A stretch of 5,135 nucleotides of DNA from Betaproteobacteria bacterium. GTDB lineage: Bacteria > Pseudomonadota > Gammaproteobacteria > Burkholderiales > CAIKXV01. Of the stretch, positions 1 to 5,135 are shown piece after piece. The notes beneath the pieces are model-generated. The model ran no database searches. It had not been told where the DNA came from and was given only the letters and a program-made list of their open reading frames with translations. Each line of letters starts with the position of its first letter. Position 1 is the stretch's first letter. Where the stretch lies: positions 1 through 5,135 of the forward strand of contig CANGUQ010000310.1 in the NCBI GenBank assembly GCA_947456915.1. The letters run 5' to 3'. Position numbers and translations under genes: made by a program.

Positions 1-783
1 CAACTGGTGATCGACACCCGCCCGGGTGCGAGCGGCCAGATCGGCACCGAGCTTGCCACCAAGGCGCCCGCCGACGGCTACACGCTGGTGCTGGGCAATG
101 TGGCGCCGATGGCGATACTGCCGGCCGCGAATCCGAAGCTGCCCTACGATCCGCTGCGCGATCTGGCACCGATCAGTCTCGCGGCCACATCCGACTACAT
201 CCTGACCGTGCACCCGTCGCTGCCGGTGAAGTCGCTCAAGGATCTGATCGCGCTCGCGAAGAAACGCCCGGGTGAGCTCACTTTCGCCTCGAGCGGTGCG
301 CTCGGCGGTCCGCACCTGGCCGGCGAGCTGCTGAATCTGCTGGCCGGGATCAGCGTGCTGCACGTCCCGTACAAGGGCAATGGCCCGGCGGCGGTGGCAG
401 TGCTCTCCGGAGAGGCGACGATGCTCTACGGCACCGGCCCGGCAGTGGTGCCGTTCGCGCAGTCGGGCAAGATGCGCATCATCGCCACGACCGGACTCAA
501 GCGCAGCCTGCCGGAAGTACCGGCGATGGCCGAACAGCTGAAGGACTTCCAGGTCACCCAGTGGTACGGCCTGCTCGCTCCGGCGAACACGCCGCGCGAG
601 ATCGTCGACCGTCTGGCGAGGGAGATCGCCCGTGCGGTCGCCGAACCGAAGCATGCCCAGGCACTGGCGCGACTCGGCACCGAACCGCTCGCCAACTCGC
701 CGGCGGAGTTCCGCAGGTTCATCGAAGCGGAGATCGCGCGTTACGCGAAAGTCGTGCGTGCCGCGGGGATCAAGCCTGAATGA
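1..783 (+). CDS. Bug/TctC-family tripartite tricarboxylate transporter solute-binding protein, 5'-truncated by window edge
   Basis: The 260 visible residues are the C-terminal four fifths of a periplasmic binding protein of the Bug (TctC-like) family, which normally has about 320-330 residues. The signal peptide and first strand lie upstream. Family signatures are visible. The window opens inside the conserved loop (VIDTRPGASGQIG, residues 3-15), followed by KAPADGYTL (residues 21-29). HVPYKG lies at about 121-126, just after the first domain hinge. The C-terminal APANTPREIVDRL segment is also typical. Members bind small carboxylates or related organic solutes for a TctAB-type or unknown permease; no permease gene is in the window. 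The stop TGA at 781-783 overlaps the next start codon as ATGA, so translation of the two genes is probably coupled. The ligand cannot be read from the sequence. A catalytic role is unlikely. The family assignment is confident. Confidence 0.93.
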   Translation, partial: QLVIDTRPGASGQIGTELATKAPADGYTLVLGNVAPMAILPAANPKLPYDPLRDLAPISLAATSDYILTVHPSLPVKSLKDLIALAKKRPGELTFASSGALGGPHLAGELLNLLAGISVLHVPYKGNGPAAVAVLSGEATMLYGTGPAVVPFAQSGKMRIIATTGLKRSLPEVPAMAEQLKDFQVTQWYGLLAPANTPREIVDRLAREIARAVAEPKHAQALARLGTEPLANSPAEFRRFIEAEIARYAKVVRAAGIKPE

Positions 784-1826
784 GCAGTCCGAGCGCGCCC
801 TCGGCAGGGGTCTCACCCGATCCGTTCGAGTTCTTCTTCGACAAGCCGTGGAGCGACGGGTTGCCGGTGGTCACGCCGACGGCCGAGCGCCTGGCGTGGA
901 TGCTCGGCGGTACCTGCCGCGACCCAGCGGAGGTGATCGGACCGGTTCCGCCAGCGATGAACATCGCCACCGTGCGCGACGTCGCACTGCACGCCGTGAT
1001 GGCCGGCTGCCTGCCGCAGTACCTGCCGGTGGTGCTGGGTGGGCTCGCGCTGATGCTGCGCGAGGAGTTCAACCTCAACGGCGTACAGGGCACGATGCAC
1101 GGCGTGGCGCCGCTGATGATCGTCAACGGCCCGTATGCGGCGCAGATCGGCCTGCACGGCGGCAACGGCTGCCTGGGTCCCGGCTTTCGTGCCAACGCGA
1201 CGATCGGCCGGGCGATCCGGCTGATCCTGCTCAACCTCGGCGGCGGCATCCCGGGGTTTGCCTCGGCCACGGTGCTGTCCACCCCGCAGCGCTACACCGC
1301 CTGCTGGACCGAGAACACGCAGCGCAGCCCGTGGGAGACGCTCGCCGCAGCGCGCGGCTACGCCGAGCACGAGGACGTGATCACCTGCGCGATGGTGGAG
1401 AGCCCGCGCCTGTGCTACGACGACGTGAGCCGGCACCCCGAGCGCCTGCTGACCGGCATCGCCGACTCGATGGCCGCGCTGAGCAGCTGGAACATGCACG
1501 TGCGCTCGGACATGGTGGTAGTGCTGAGCCCGGAGCAGGCCACGGTGTGTGCCAGTGCGGGATGGTCGCGCGCGCAGGCGCACGCGTGGCTCGTGGCGAA
1601 CGCCGGCATGCAGGTGGCACGCCTGAAGCGCGGCGGCAACTGGCGCGACGAGCGCGCGCTGCGCATCGGCATCGATCCGGCCGACGACCAGGCGTTCGTG
1701 CCGGTGATCAAGGACGCGTGCGACCTGCACCTGATCGTCGCCGGCGGCTGGGGTCCGGTGAGCGCGGTCGCGCACGGCTGGGGCGGCGGCAGCCGGGCGG
1801 TGCACGGGCGCTACGCCGTACAGTGA
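780..1826 (+). CDS. Conserved protein of unknown function, first of a tandem paralogous pair linked to the UGSC selenoprotein
   Basis: This 348-residue protein has no signal peptide and no clear membrane segment, so it is probably cytoplasmic. Notable blocks are KPWSDGLPVVTPT (residues 22-34), HAVMAGC (71-77), EFNLNGVQGTMHGVAPLMIVNGP (96-118, with gaps allowed), FRANATIGRAIRL (136-148), the glycine run LGGG (153-156), TENTQRSPWE (177-186), CAMVESPRL (203-211), KRGGNWR (283-289) and IVAGGWGP (319-326). I recognise the pattern as a widespread uncharacterised family that I recall seeing beside UGSC-type proteins, but I cannot name a reaction. Cys46, 77, 131, 175, 203, 212, 257 and 314 are present; five of these (77, 131, 175, 203, 257) recur in the next gene. 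The ATG at 780 overlaps the upstream stop (ATGA), which supports this start and translational coupling. The protein has a 7-residue longer N-terminus than its paralogue. The long open frames on the other strand here are GC-driven shadows. Confidence 0.92.
   Translation: MSSPSAPSAGVSPDPFEFFFDKPWSDGLPVVTPTAERLAWMLGGTCRDPAEVIGPVPPAMNIATVRDVALHAVMAGCLPQYLPVVLGGLALMLREEFNLNGVQGTMHGVAPLMIVNGPYAAQIGLHGGNGCLGPGFRANATIGRAIRLILLNLGGGIPGFASATVLSTPQRYTACWTENTQRSPWETLAAARGYAEHEDVITCAMVESPRLCYDDVSRHPERLLTGIADSMAALSSWNMHVRSDMVVVLSPEQATVCASAGWSRAQAHAWLVANAGMQVARLKRGGNWRDERALRIGIDPADDQAFVPVIKDACDLHLIVAGGWGPVSAVAHGWGGGSRAVHGRYAVQ
1089..1172 (+). repeat. Near-identical DNA patch shared by the two tandem paralogues (second copy at 2188-2271)
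   Basis: Codons 104-131 of the first paralogue and 97-124 of the second differ at only one base in 84 (1139 G versus 2238 A, synonymous). The first 50 bases (1089-1138) match exactly. Elsewhere the two genes differ freely at synonymous sites. The segment encodes the block from GTMHGVAP to HGGNGC, the most conserved part of the protein. This could reflect gene conversion after duplication, or strong constraint combined with uniform codon bias. Confidence 0.85.
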
Positions 1827-1899
1827 ACACGGCGCGGGCGACGCGGCGCCGCGACGGCCGCGCTGCGCGCCCGCCCGACGACGACGACGTGAACAGCAG

Positions 1900-2955
1900 A
1901 TGGCGCAGGCGATGATCGACGAGTTCGAATTCTTCCTCAACAAGCCATGGTCGGACGGGCTGCCGGTCGTCACGCCGACCGAGGCGCGGCTCGCCCCGAT
2001 GCTCGCCGCCGCCGGGCGCGACCCGGACGAGCTGCTCGGACGTGTCCCGCCGGCGATGGAGCCGGTGACGGTTCGCGTCGCGGCCCTGCACGCGCTGATG
2101 GCTGGCTGCCGCCCGGAGTACCTGCCGGTCGTGCTCGGGGCGCTGCCGCTGATGCTGCGCGAGGCGTTCAATCTCAACGGCGTGCAAGGCACGATGCACG
2201 GCGTGGCGCCGCTGATGATCGTCAACGGCCCGTATGCAGCGCAGATCGGCCTGCACGGCGGCAACGGCTGCTTCGGCCCCGGGTTTCGTGCCAACGCGAC
2301 GATCGGGCGAGCGATCCGGCTGATGCTGCTCAATCTGGGCGGCGGCATGGCCGGTATCGCCTCGGCGACCATCTTCGCCACGCCGCTGCGCTACACCGCC
2401 TGCATCACCGAGAACACCGAACGCAGTCCGTGGGAAAGCCTGGCAGCGTCGAAGGGCTATGCCGCCGGTGACGACGTGCTGACCTGCGCGATGGTCGAGA
2501 GTCCGCGCCTGCACTTCGACGACGTGAGCCAGGAGCCGGAGCGGCTGCTCACCGGCATCGCCGACGGCATGACCGCGCTCGGTTCGTGGAACATGCACGC
2601 GCGGTCGGACATGGTCGTGGCGATGGGCCCGCAGCACGCGACGATCTGCGCGCGCGCGGGCATGAGCCGTGCGGACGTGCATCGCTGGCTGGTCGAGCGC
2701 GCTGGCCGCACCGTCGGCGATCTGCGGCGCGGTGGCAACTGGCGGCGCGAACGCGCGCTGCAGTTTCCGATCACGGTCGATCCCGACGACGACGCGTGTT
2801 TCGTGCCGACGCTCAAGCACCCCGATGACCTGCAGCTGATCGTGGCTGGCGGCTGGGGCCCCTGCACCGCGATCTGCCACGGCTGGAGCGGCGGCAGCCG
2901 CGCGGTGCACGGCCGCTATGCGGCTGCGCCGGGCGGCGAGGCGGCGGATCGCTGA
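1900..2955 (+). CDS. Conserved protein of unknown function, second paralogue of the tandem pair
   Basis: This 351-residue protein aligns with the preceding gene product almost end to end. The offset is 7 residues, changing to 5 after a two-residue insertion near residue 290. Identity by hand count is about 70-75 %, rising to about 90 % over residues 104-153. It shares the KPWSDGLPVVTPT, NGVQGTMHGVAPLMIVNGP, RANATIGRAIRL, TENTERSPWE and IVAGGWGP blocks, and Cys70, 124, 168, 196 and 250. Cys300, 322 and 326 are its own; the last two form a CxxxC near the C-terminus where the first paralogue has Val and Ala. No signal peptide or membrane segment is seen. The start is not certain: ATG 1900 has only a weak upstream GAACAG, and ATG 1912 (Met5) is equally possible. 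A 73-base GC-rich spacer with small inverted repeats (GCGGGCG 1834-1840 with CGCCCGC 1868-1874) precedes it. The function is unknown. Two retained paralogues suggest a hetero-oligomer or two related substrates, but that is inference. Confidence 0.91.
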   Translation: MAQAMIDEFEFFLNKPWSDGLPVVTPTEARLAPMLAAAGRDPDELLGRVPPAMEPVTVRVAALHALMAGCRPEYLPVVLGALPLMLREAFNLNGVQGTMHGVAPLMIVNGPYAAQIGLHGGNGCFGPGFRANATIGRAIRLMLLNLGGGMAGIASATIFATPLRYTACITENTERSPWESLAASKGYAAGDDVLTCAMVESPRLHFDDVSQEPERLLTGIADGMTALGSWNMHARSDMVVAMGPQHATICARAGMSRADVHRWLVERAGRTVGDLRRGGNWRRERALQFPITVDPDDDACFVPTLKHPDDLQLIVAGGWGPCTAICHGWSGGSRAVHGRYAAAPGGEAADR

Positions 2956-3060
2956 TCTCCCGCGACGAACCGGCTGCCGCAACGCTCGCGGCGCAGTCAC
3001 GCCGGGCCGAAGCCGCCACCCCAGCAGCGACTCTTCCACGATGACCCGACCCGCGACCAC

Positions 3061-3065
3061 GGAGA
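3061..3065 (+). promoter_or_regulatory. Ribosome binding site of the selenoprotein gene
   Basis: GGAGA lies 7 bases before the ATG at 3073, a normal Shine-Dalgarno distance. It supports independent translation start of the selenoprotein gene although it sits 117 bases behind the previous stop. Confidence 0.75.
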
Positions 3066-3072
3066 CCTGCCC

Positions 3073-3600
3073 ATGAACGACCTTCCCTTCATCGACCCGT
3101 CTGCCGGCGGCAATCGGCCTGCGATCGCACTCGCGCCTCGCCCGATGGACCTTGCCGGCAAGGTCGTCGCGATGATCGACAACACCAAGGAGCAGGGCAC
3201 GCTGATCCTGGAGACGGTGGCCGAAGTGCTGCGTACGCGTTATGGCGTTGCACGCACGATCATCCGGCGCAAGGAGCACTACTCGAAACCAGCCACCGAT
3301 CAGCTGATCGACGAGCTCGCGCAGGAGGCGCAGCTGGCGGTGGCCGCTGTCGGTGGATGAGGCTCGTGCACGTTGTGCAGTGTGCACGACACCGTCGAGT
3401 TCGAAAGACGCGGCATCCCGGCAACGGTGATCATCACCGAGGCGTTTCGCAACGCCTGCGTGTTCCAGTTCCGCTCGAAAGGGATGCCGGGTCACCCCTA
3501 CATCGAACTGCCGCACCCGATCAGCAATCTGAGCGCGGAGCAGATGCGCGAAGTCACGCTGCGTGAAGTCGACGCGCTGGTCAGACAGCTCGTGGCCTGA
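3073..3600 (+). CDS. UGSC-family selenoprotein with in-frame UGA (selenocysteine) at codon 96
   Basis: Reading from ATG 3073, codon 96 (3358-3360) is TGA. The same frame then continues without break to TGA 3598-3600, giving 175 residues. The sequence across the TGA is AAVGG-U-GSCTLC, followed by SVHDTVEFERRGIPATVIIT. This is the hallmark of the UGSC (seleno)protein family, known from microbial selenoproteome surveys, in which Cys forms (CGSC) also occur. The N-terminal half (LAGKVVAMIDNTKEQG, residues 47-62, and a YGV...RRKEHYSKPA segment about 80-98 codons before the end) matches the usual family layout. The C-terminal part after the redox site carries LPHPI (146-150). Sec96, Cys99 and Cys102 form UxxCxxC, so a thiol/selenol redox role in the cytoplasm is likely, but the substrate is unknown. 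Third-position G/C preference is the same before and after the TGA, so the second half is under coding selection. The gene follows the paralogue pair on the same strand with its own ribosome site. Stopping at the TGA would leave a 95-residue protein lacking the active site. The family call is firm; true selenocysteine insertion is inferred. Confidence 0.92.
3358..3360 (+). other. UGA codon read as selenocysteine
   Basis: This is the single in-frame TGA of the 3073-3600 gene. It sits exactly where UGSC-family proteins have Sec or Cys, preceded by GG and followed by GSC. Decoding needs SelB, tRNA-Sec and SelD encoded elsewhere. The alternative is a nonsense mutation in a Cys-type gene (TGC or TGT to TGA). 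The downstream hairpin and the intact downstream frame argue against that. Confidence 0.9.
3361..3390 (+). promoter_or_regulatory. Candidate bacterial SECIS hairpin directly after the UGA
   Basis: Two mutually exclusive hairpins can form here. In the first, TCGTGCAC (3364-3371) pairs perfectly with GTGCACGA (3382-3389) around a 10-base loop. In the second, GTTGTGCA (3372-3379) pairs with TGCACGAC (3383-3390), with one G-U pair, around the 3-base loop GTG (3380-3382). In the second, the loop starts with G and lies 19 bases after the UGA, which as I recall fits the bacterial SECIS consensus (short loop, G at loop position 1 or 2, about 16-37 bases from the codon). The first has a stronger stem but a shorter distance of 11 bases. 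Bacterial SECIS elements lie inside the coding region immediately after the UGA, as here, and bind SelB. Confidence 0.72.
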
Positions 3601-3633
3601 GCCGTCGCCCGCCGGCATTCATCGGGCGACGGC
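3601..3633 (+). terminator. Inverted repeat directly after the selenoprotein stop, probable transcription end structure
   Basis: GCCGTCGCCCG (3601-3611) and CGGGCGACGGC (3623-3633) are perfect 11-bp complements around an 11-base loop. They start at the first base after the stop codon. No T-tract follows, so this is not a textbook intrinsic terminator. It could act with Rho, or protect the 3' end of the mRNA from exonucleases. Confidence 0.5.
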
Positions 3634-3669
3634 AGCGGGCGCGCCCGGATCGATGGCAGCGGGGAAATG

Positions 3670-3708
3670 GCGCCGGACGTGGCCGCTCGTTCGTGCAGCG
3701 TCCGGCGC
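3670..3708. terminator. Second inverted repeat between the convergent genes
   Basis: GCGCCGGACG (3670-3679) pairs perfectly with CGTCCGGCGC (3699-3708) around a 19-base loop. It lies 56 bases past the stop of the minus-strand binding-protein gene, and past the first hairpin for the plus-strand operon, so it could serve either direction. There is no T-tract on either side. The remaining bases of the 163-base convergent gap show nothing recognisable. Confidence 0.35.
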
Positions 3709-3763
3709 GGTGATCGCGGCCGCCTCATCGCAGCAGCGGGGCCCAGCCCGACCCCGACGCTGG

Positions 3764-4774
3764 CTACTCCATGGGCACGTTCGCCTGCCGCGCCACCTTC
3801 GCCCAGCGCTCGATCTCGCTTCGATTGTAGCGGTCGTACTCGTCGGGTGAATTGCCCACCGGCTCGGCGCCCTGGCTGGCCAGCTGGCTGCGCACGTCGG
3901 CGTCGGTGAGCGCCTTGCGCACCGCTGCGTTCACGCGTTCGATGACGGCGCGCGGCGTACCGGCAGGCGCGAACATGCCGAAGCCGCTCGACACGAAGAA
4001 GTCCTTGTAGCCCGCTTCCATCATCGTCGGCACCTCGGGCGCGGCGGGCGAACGCCGCAGCCCGGCCTGGGCCAGCATCCGCAGGCGCCCGGCGCGGACG
4101 TGCTCGATCAGCGCCGGCATGCTGGAGAAGATCATGTGCACATGGCCGCCGACGACATCGGCAGTGGCCGGACCCACGCCCTTGTACGGCACCTGGGTGA
4201 GCTTGAGTCCTTCGGCCGCAGCCAGCATCTCCACCGCCAGATGCGACGAGGTGCCGGCCCCGGGCGTGGCGTAGAAGAGTTCGCCGGGGCGCTTGCGGGC
4301 GAGCGCGACCAGCGCGCGCAGATCCTTCGCCGGGACCGACGGGTGTACCGCCAGCGCGTTGGGCACATCGGCCACCAGCGTGATCGGCGCGAAGTCCTTC
4401 ACCGAGTCGTAGGGCAGACTCTTGCGCACCGCCGGATTGATCACGTGCGCACTCGACACCATCAGCAGCGTGTAGCCGTCGGGCGGCGACTTGGCCGCCA
4501 GCGCCGTGCCCAGCGTGCTCGCGGCGCCACCCCGGTTGTCGATCACCACCGACTGGCCGAGGTCCTGCGCCATCCGTGGCGCGACTGCGCGGGCGATGAT
4601 GTCGGTATTGCCGCCAGGGGCGAACGGCACGACGAGGCGAATCGGCTTCGCCGGCCAGCTCTGGGCGACGACTGGTGACGACAGCGCGGGCGCGAGCAGC
4701 ACGCACGACAGCAGCGCCCCGAAGGGCAACGGGCGTGGCGCGCACGACCGGCGAGCGTGCAGTGAAACATTCAT
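3764..4774 (-). CDS. Bug/TctC-family tripartite tricarboxylate transporter solute-binding protein, complete
   Basis: This is a 336-residue periplasmic solute-binding protein. It has an Arg-containing N-region (MNVSLHARR, 1-9), a hydrophobic stretch (about 18-32) and a probable signal peptidase I site after SPVVA (residue 37), followed by QSWPAKPIRLVVPFAPGG, the typical mature N-terminus. Further family marks are VIDNRGGAAS, KSPPDGYTL, LPYDSVKDFAPIT, VPYKGVGPA, and the C-terminal FAPAGTPRAVIERVNAAV. Length is normal. I chose ATG 4772-4774 because AGGAGGAG (4783-4790) sits 8 bases upstream and the signal peptide begins there. A frame extension to 4861 adds 29 Arg/Pro-rich residues with no support. 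The gene is convergent with the selenoprotein operon and has no TctA or TctB partner nearby. It resembles the binding protein at 1-783 only at family level, so it is not a recent duplicate. The ligand is unknown. Confidence 0.95.
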   Translation of the reverse strand: MNVSLHARRSCAPRPLPFGALLSCVLLAPALSSPVVAQSWPAKPIRLVVPFAPGGNTDIIARAVAPRMAQDLGQSVVIDNRGGAASTLGTALAAKSPPDGYTLLMVSSAHVINPAVRKSLPYDSVKDFAPITLVADVPNALAVHPSVPAKDLRALVALARKRPGELFYATPGAGTSSHLAVEMLAAAEGLKLTQVPYKGVGPATADVVGGHVHMIFSSMPALIEHVRAGRLRMLAQAGLRRSPAAPEVPTMMEAGYKDFFVSSGFGMFAPAGTPRAVIERVNAAVRKALTDADVRSQLASQGAEPVGNSPDEYDRYNRSEIERWAKVARQANVPME

Positions 4775-4782
4775 CGGGGAAA

Positions 4783-4790
4783 CTCCTCCT
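4783..4790 (-). promoter_or_regulatory. Strong ribosome binding site of the minus-strand solute-binding protein gene
   Basis: The minus strand reads AGGAGGAG here, 8 bases before the ATG at 4774. It decides the start against the upstream in-frame ATG at 4861. Confidence 0.88.
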
Positions 4791-4908
4791 GGTCTGGCCG
4801 CCCGGTCTGCTGCGGGCTTGGCAAGGCACGGTGGCAGCGCTCGCGGACGGGTGCCCCGCATCGCGATACGGGACCGCCCTTCCCTGCGCGTGTTCGTGCC
4901 AGGTCCAC

Positions 4909-4937
4909 ACTATATCGGCTGCGGCGCCATCTTCCCA
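4909..4937 (-). promoter_or_regulatory. Possible sigma-70 promoter for the minus-strand binding protein
   Basis: On the minus strand TATAGT (4909-4914) matches five of six bases of the -10 consensus in an otherwise GC-rich stretch. A weak -35 (TGGGAA, 4932-4937, three of six) lies 17 bases upstream. This would give a leader of about 125 bases before the gene. It is judged by eye only. Confidence 0.33.
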
Positions 4938-4960
4938 GTTCCGGCGCGAGGACCTACGAT
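4932..4960 (+). promoter_or_regulatory. Possible sigma-70 promoter for the gene starting at 5048
   Basis: TTCCCA (4932-4937) and TACGAT (4955-4960) each match four of six consensus bases with an ideal 17-base spacer. The -35 hexamer is the same six base pairs as the suggested minus-strand -35. It is weak evidence in the 273-base divergent region 4775-5047. Otherwise that region shows only ribosome sites and short palindromes such as ATCGCGAT (4860-4867). Confidence 0.3.
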
Positions 4961-5034
4961 AGATGCTTGCCGCTGGTGTGCCACCGGTGCGCGGGCCGCG
5001 GACCCCGTACCCCGATCAGAGCGCACGGCGAACC

Positions 5035-5040
5035 GGGAGG
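5035..5040 (+). promoter_or_regulatory. Ribosome binding site of the right-edge gene
   Basis: GGGAGG lies 7 bases before ATG 5048 and supports that start. Confidence 0.75.
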
Positions 5041-5047
5041 AACGACG

Positions 5048-5135
5048 ATGAAGCTCGCTGCACGTGTTGCATCCGTGTGCTGCATGGTTGCGGCACTTTC
5101 GCTCGCCACCGTCACAGCGACCGCCCTCGCGCAAA
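5048..5135 (+). CDS. N-terminus of a secreted protein, cut by the window edge, probably another solute-binding protein
   Basis: Only 29 residues are visible. The sequence begins MKLAARVAS, continues with a hydrophobic core (about residues 8-25, including Cys11 and Cys12) and ends with TALAQ. This is a Sec-type signal peptide with a signal peptidase I site expected after ALA (residue 28). Mature Bug-family proteins often begin right after such an AQ junction, and two family members are already present here, so a third is plausible. The visible part alone cannot prove it; any periplasmic protein could begin this way. It is divergent from the minus-strand binding-protein gene and has a good GGGAGG ribosome site. 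Confidence 0.75.
   Translation, partial: MKLAARVASVCCMVAALSLATVTATALAQ

Noticed and set aside
1827..1899. GC-rich inverted repeats between the paralogues as a terminator or attenuator
   Set aside because: The stems are short (7 bp) and expected at this base composition, with no T-tract. The genes appear co-transcribed.
632..1915. A 427-codon plus-strand frame overlapping the first binding protein and first paralogue
   Set aside because: It is out of frame with both recognised proteins and extremely Arg-rich, a shadow frame.
813..2381. A 522-codon open frame on the minus strand across both paralogues
   Set aside because: It is an antisense shadow of very GC-rich genes. Its product is an Arg/Ala/Pro-rich composition without family signatures, while the plus-strand frames give two clearly homologous proteins.
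3073..3600. Pseudogene or two separate short genes split at the TGA
   Set aside because: Frame and codon bias continue unchanged past the TGA, the TGA replaces exactly the family's redox Cys/Sec, and a SECIS-like hairpin follows. A simple nonsense mutation cannot be fully excluded.
1708..3618. A 636-codon minus-strand open frame over the second paralogue and the selenoprotein
   Set aside because: It is a low-complexity, Arg/His-rich translation with no ribosome site; it covers unrelated genes and the intergenic gap as a by-product of base composition.
4775..4861. N-terminal extension of the minus-strand binding protein to an upstream ATG
   Set aside because: The extra 29 residues would bury the signal peptide, and the strong AGGAGGAG lies before the inner ATG.
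3498..4910. A 470-codon minus-strand frame overlapping the complete binding protein
   Set aside because: It crosses the gene in another frame and runs into the selenoprotein antisense. The Bug-family frame with signal peptide and strong ribosome site is the real one.

Overview
The window is very GC-rich with strong G/C preference at third codon positions. It carries three periplasmic solute-binding proteins of the Bug/TctC type, or two plus one likely. This points to a betaproteobacterium, most likely Burkholderiales, where this family is greatly expanded. No rRNA, tRNA, CRISPR array, transposase or insertion sequence is visible.

Left block, all on +: (i) positions 1-783 are the 3' part of a Bug-type solute-binding protein gene whose start lies outside the window. 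(ii) 780-1826 is a 348-residue conserved protein of unknown function, overlapping the previous stop by ATGA. (iii) 1900-2955 is its 351-residue tandem paralogue, about 70-75 % identical by hand count. (iv) 3073-3600 is a 175-codon gene interrupted by one in-frame TGA at 3358-3360. Reading through gives the motif U-G-S-C-T-L-C, which identifies a UGSC-family selenoprotein. A hairpin of the kind needed for selenocysteine insertion lies directly after the TGA. A conventional gene finder would call this gene as a truncated 95-residue protein or as two fragments. The four genes look like one transcription unit, with gaps of -4, 73 and 117 bases.

Middle: 3601-3763 separates convergent genes. It holds an 11-bp perfect inverted repeat directly after the selenoprotein stop and a second 10-bp inverted repeat. 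Neither has a T-tract.

Right block: 3764-4774 on - is a complete Bug-type solute-binding protein with signal peptide and a strong Shine-Dalgarno sequence. Positions 4775-5047 are a divergent intergenic region with possible back-to-back promoters. At 5048 on + a new secreted protein begins; only its signal peptide is inside the window.

How the parts may fit: the left block looks like an uptake-plus-redox cassette. A periplasmic binding protein would deliver a small organic anion, and a cytoplasmic pair of paralogues would work with a small selenoprotein whose UxxCxxC site resembles that of the glycine/betaine/proline reductase selenoproteins. The selenoprotein assignment is well supported by the sequence. 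The joint function of the cassette is inference, and the substrate and reaction are unknown. The host must have SelA, SelB, tRNA-Sec and SelD elsewhere; none is in this window.
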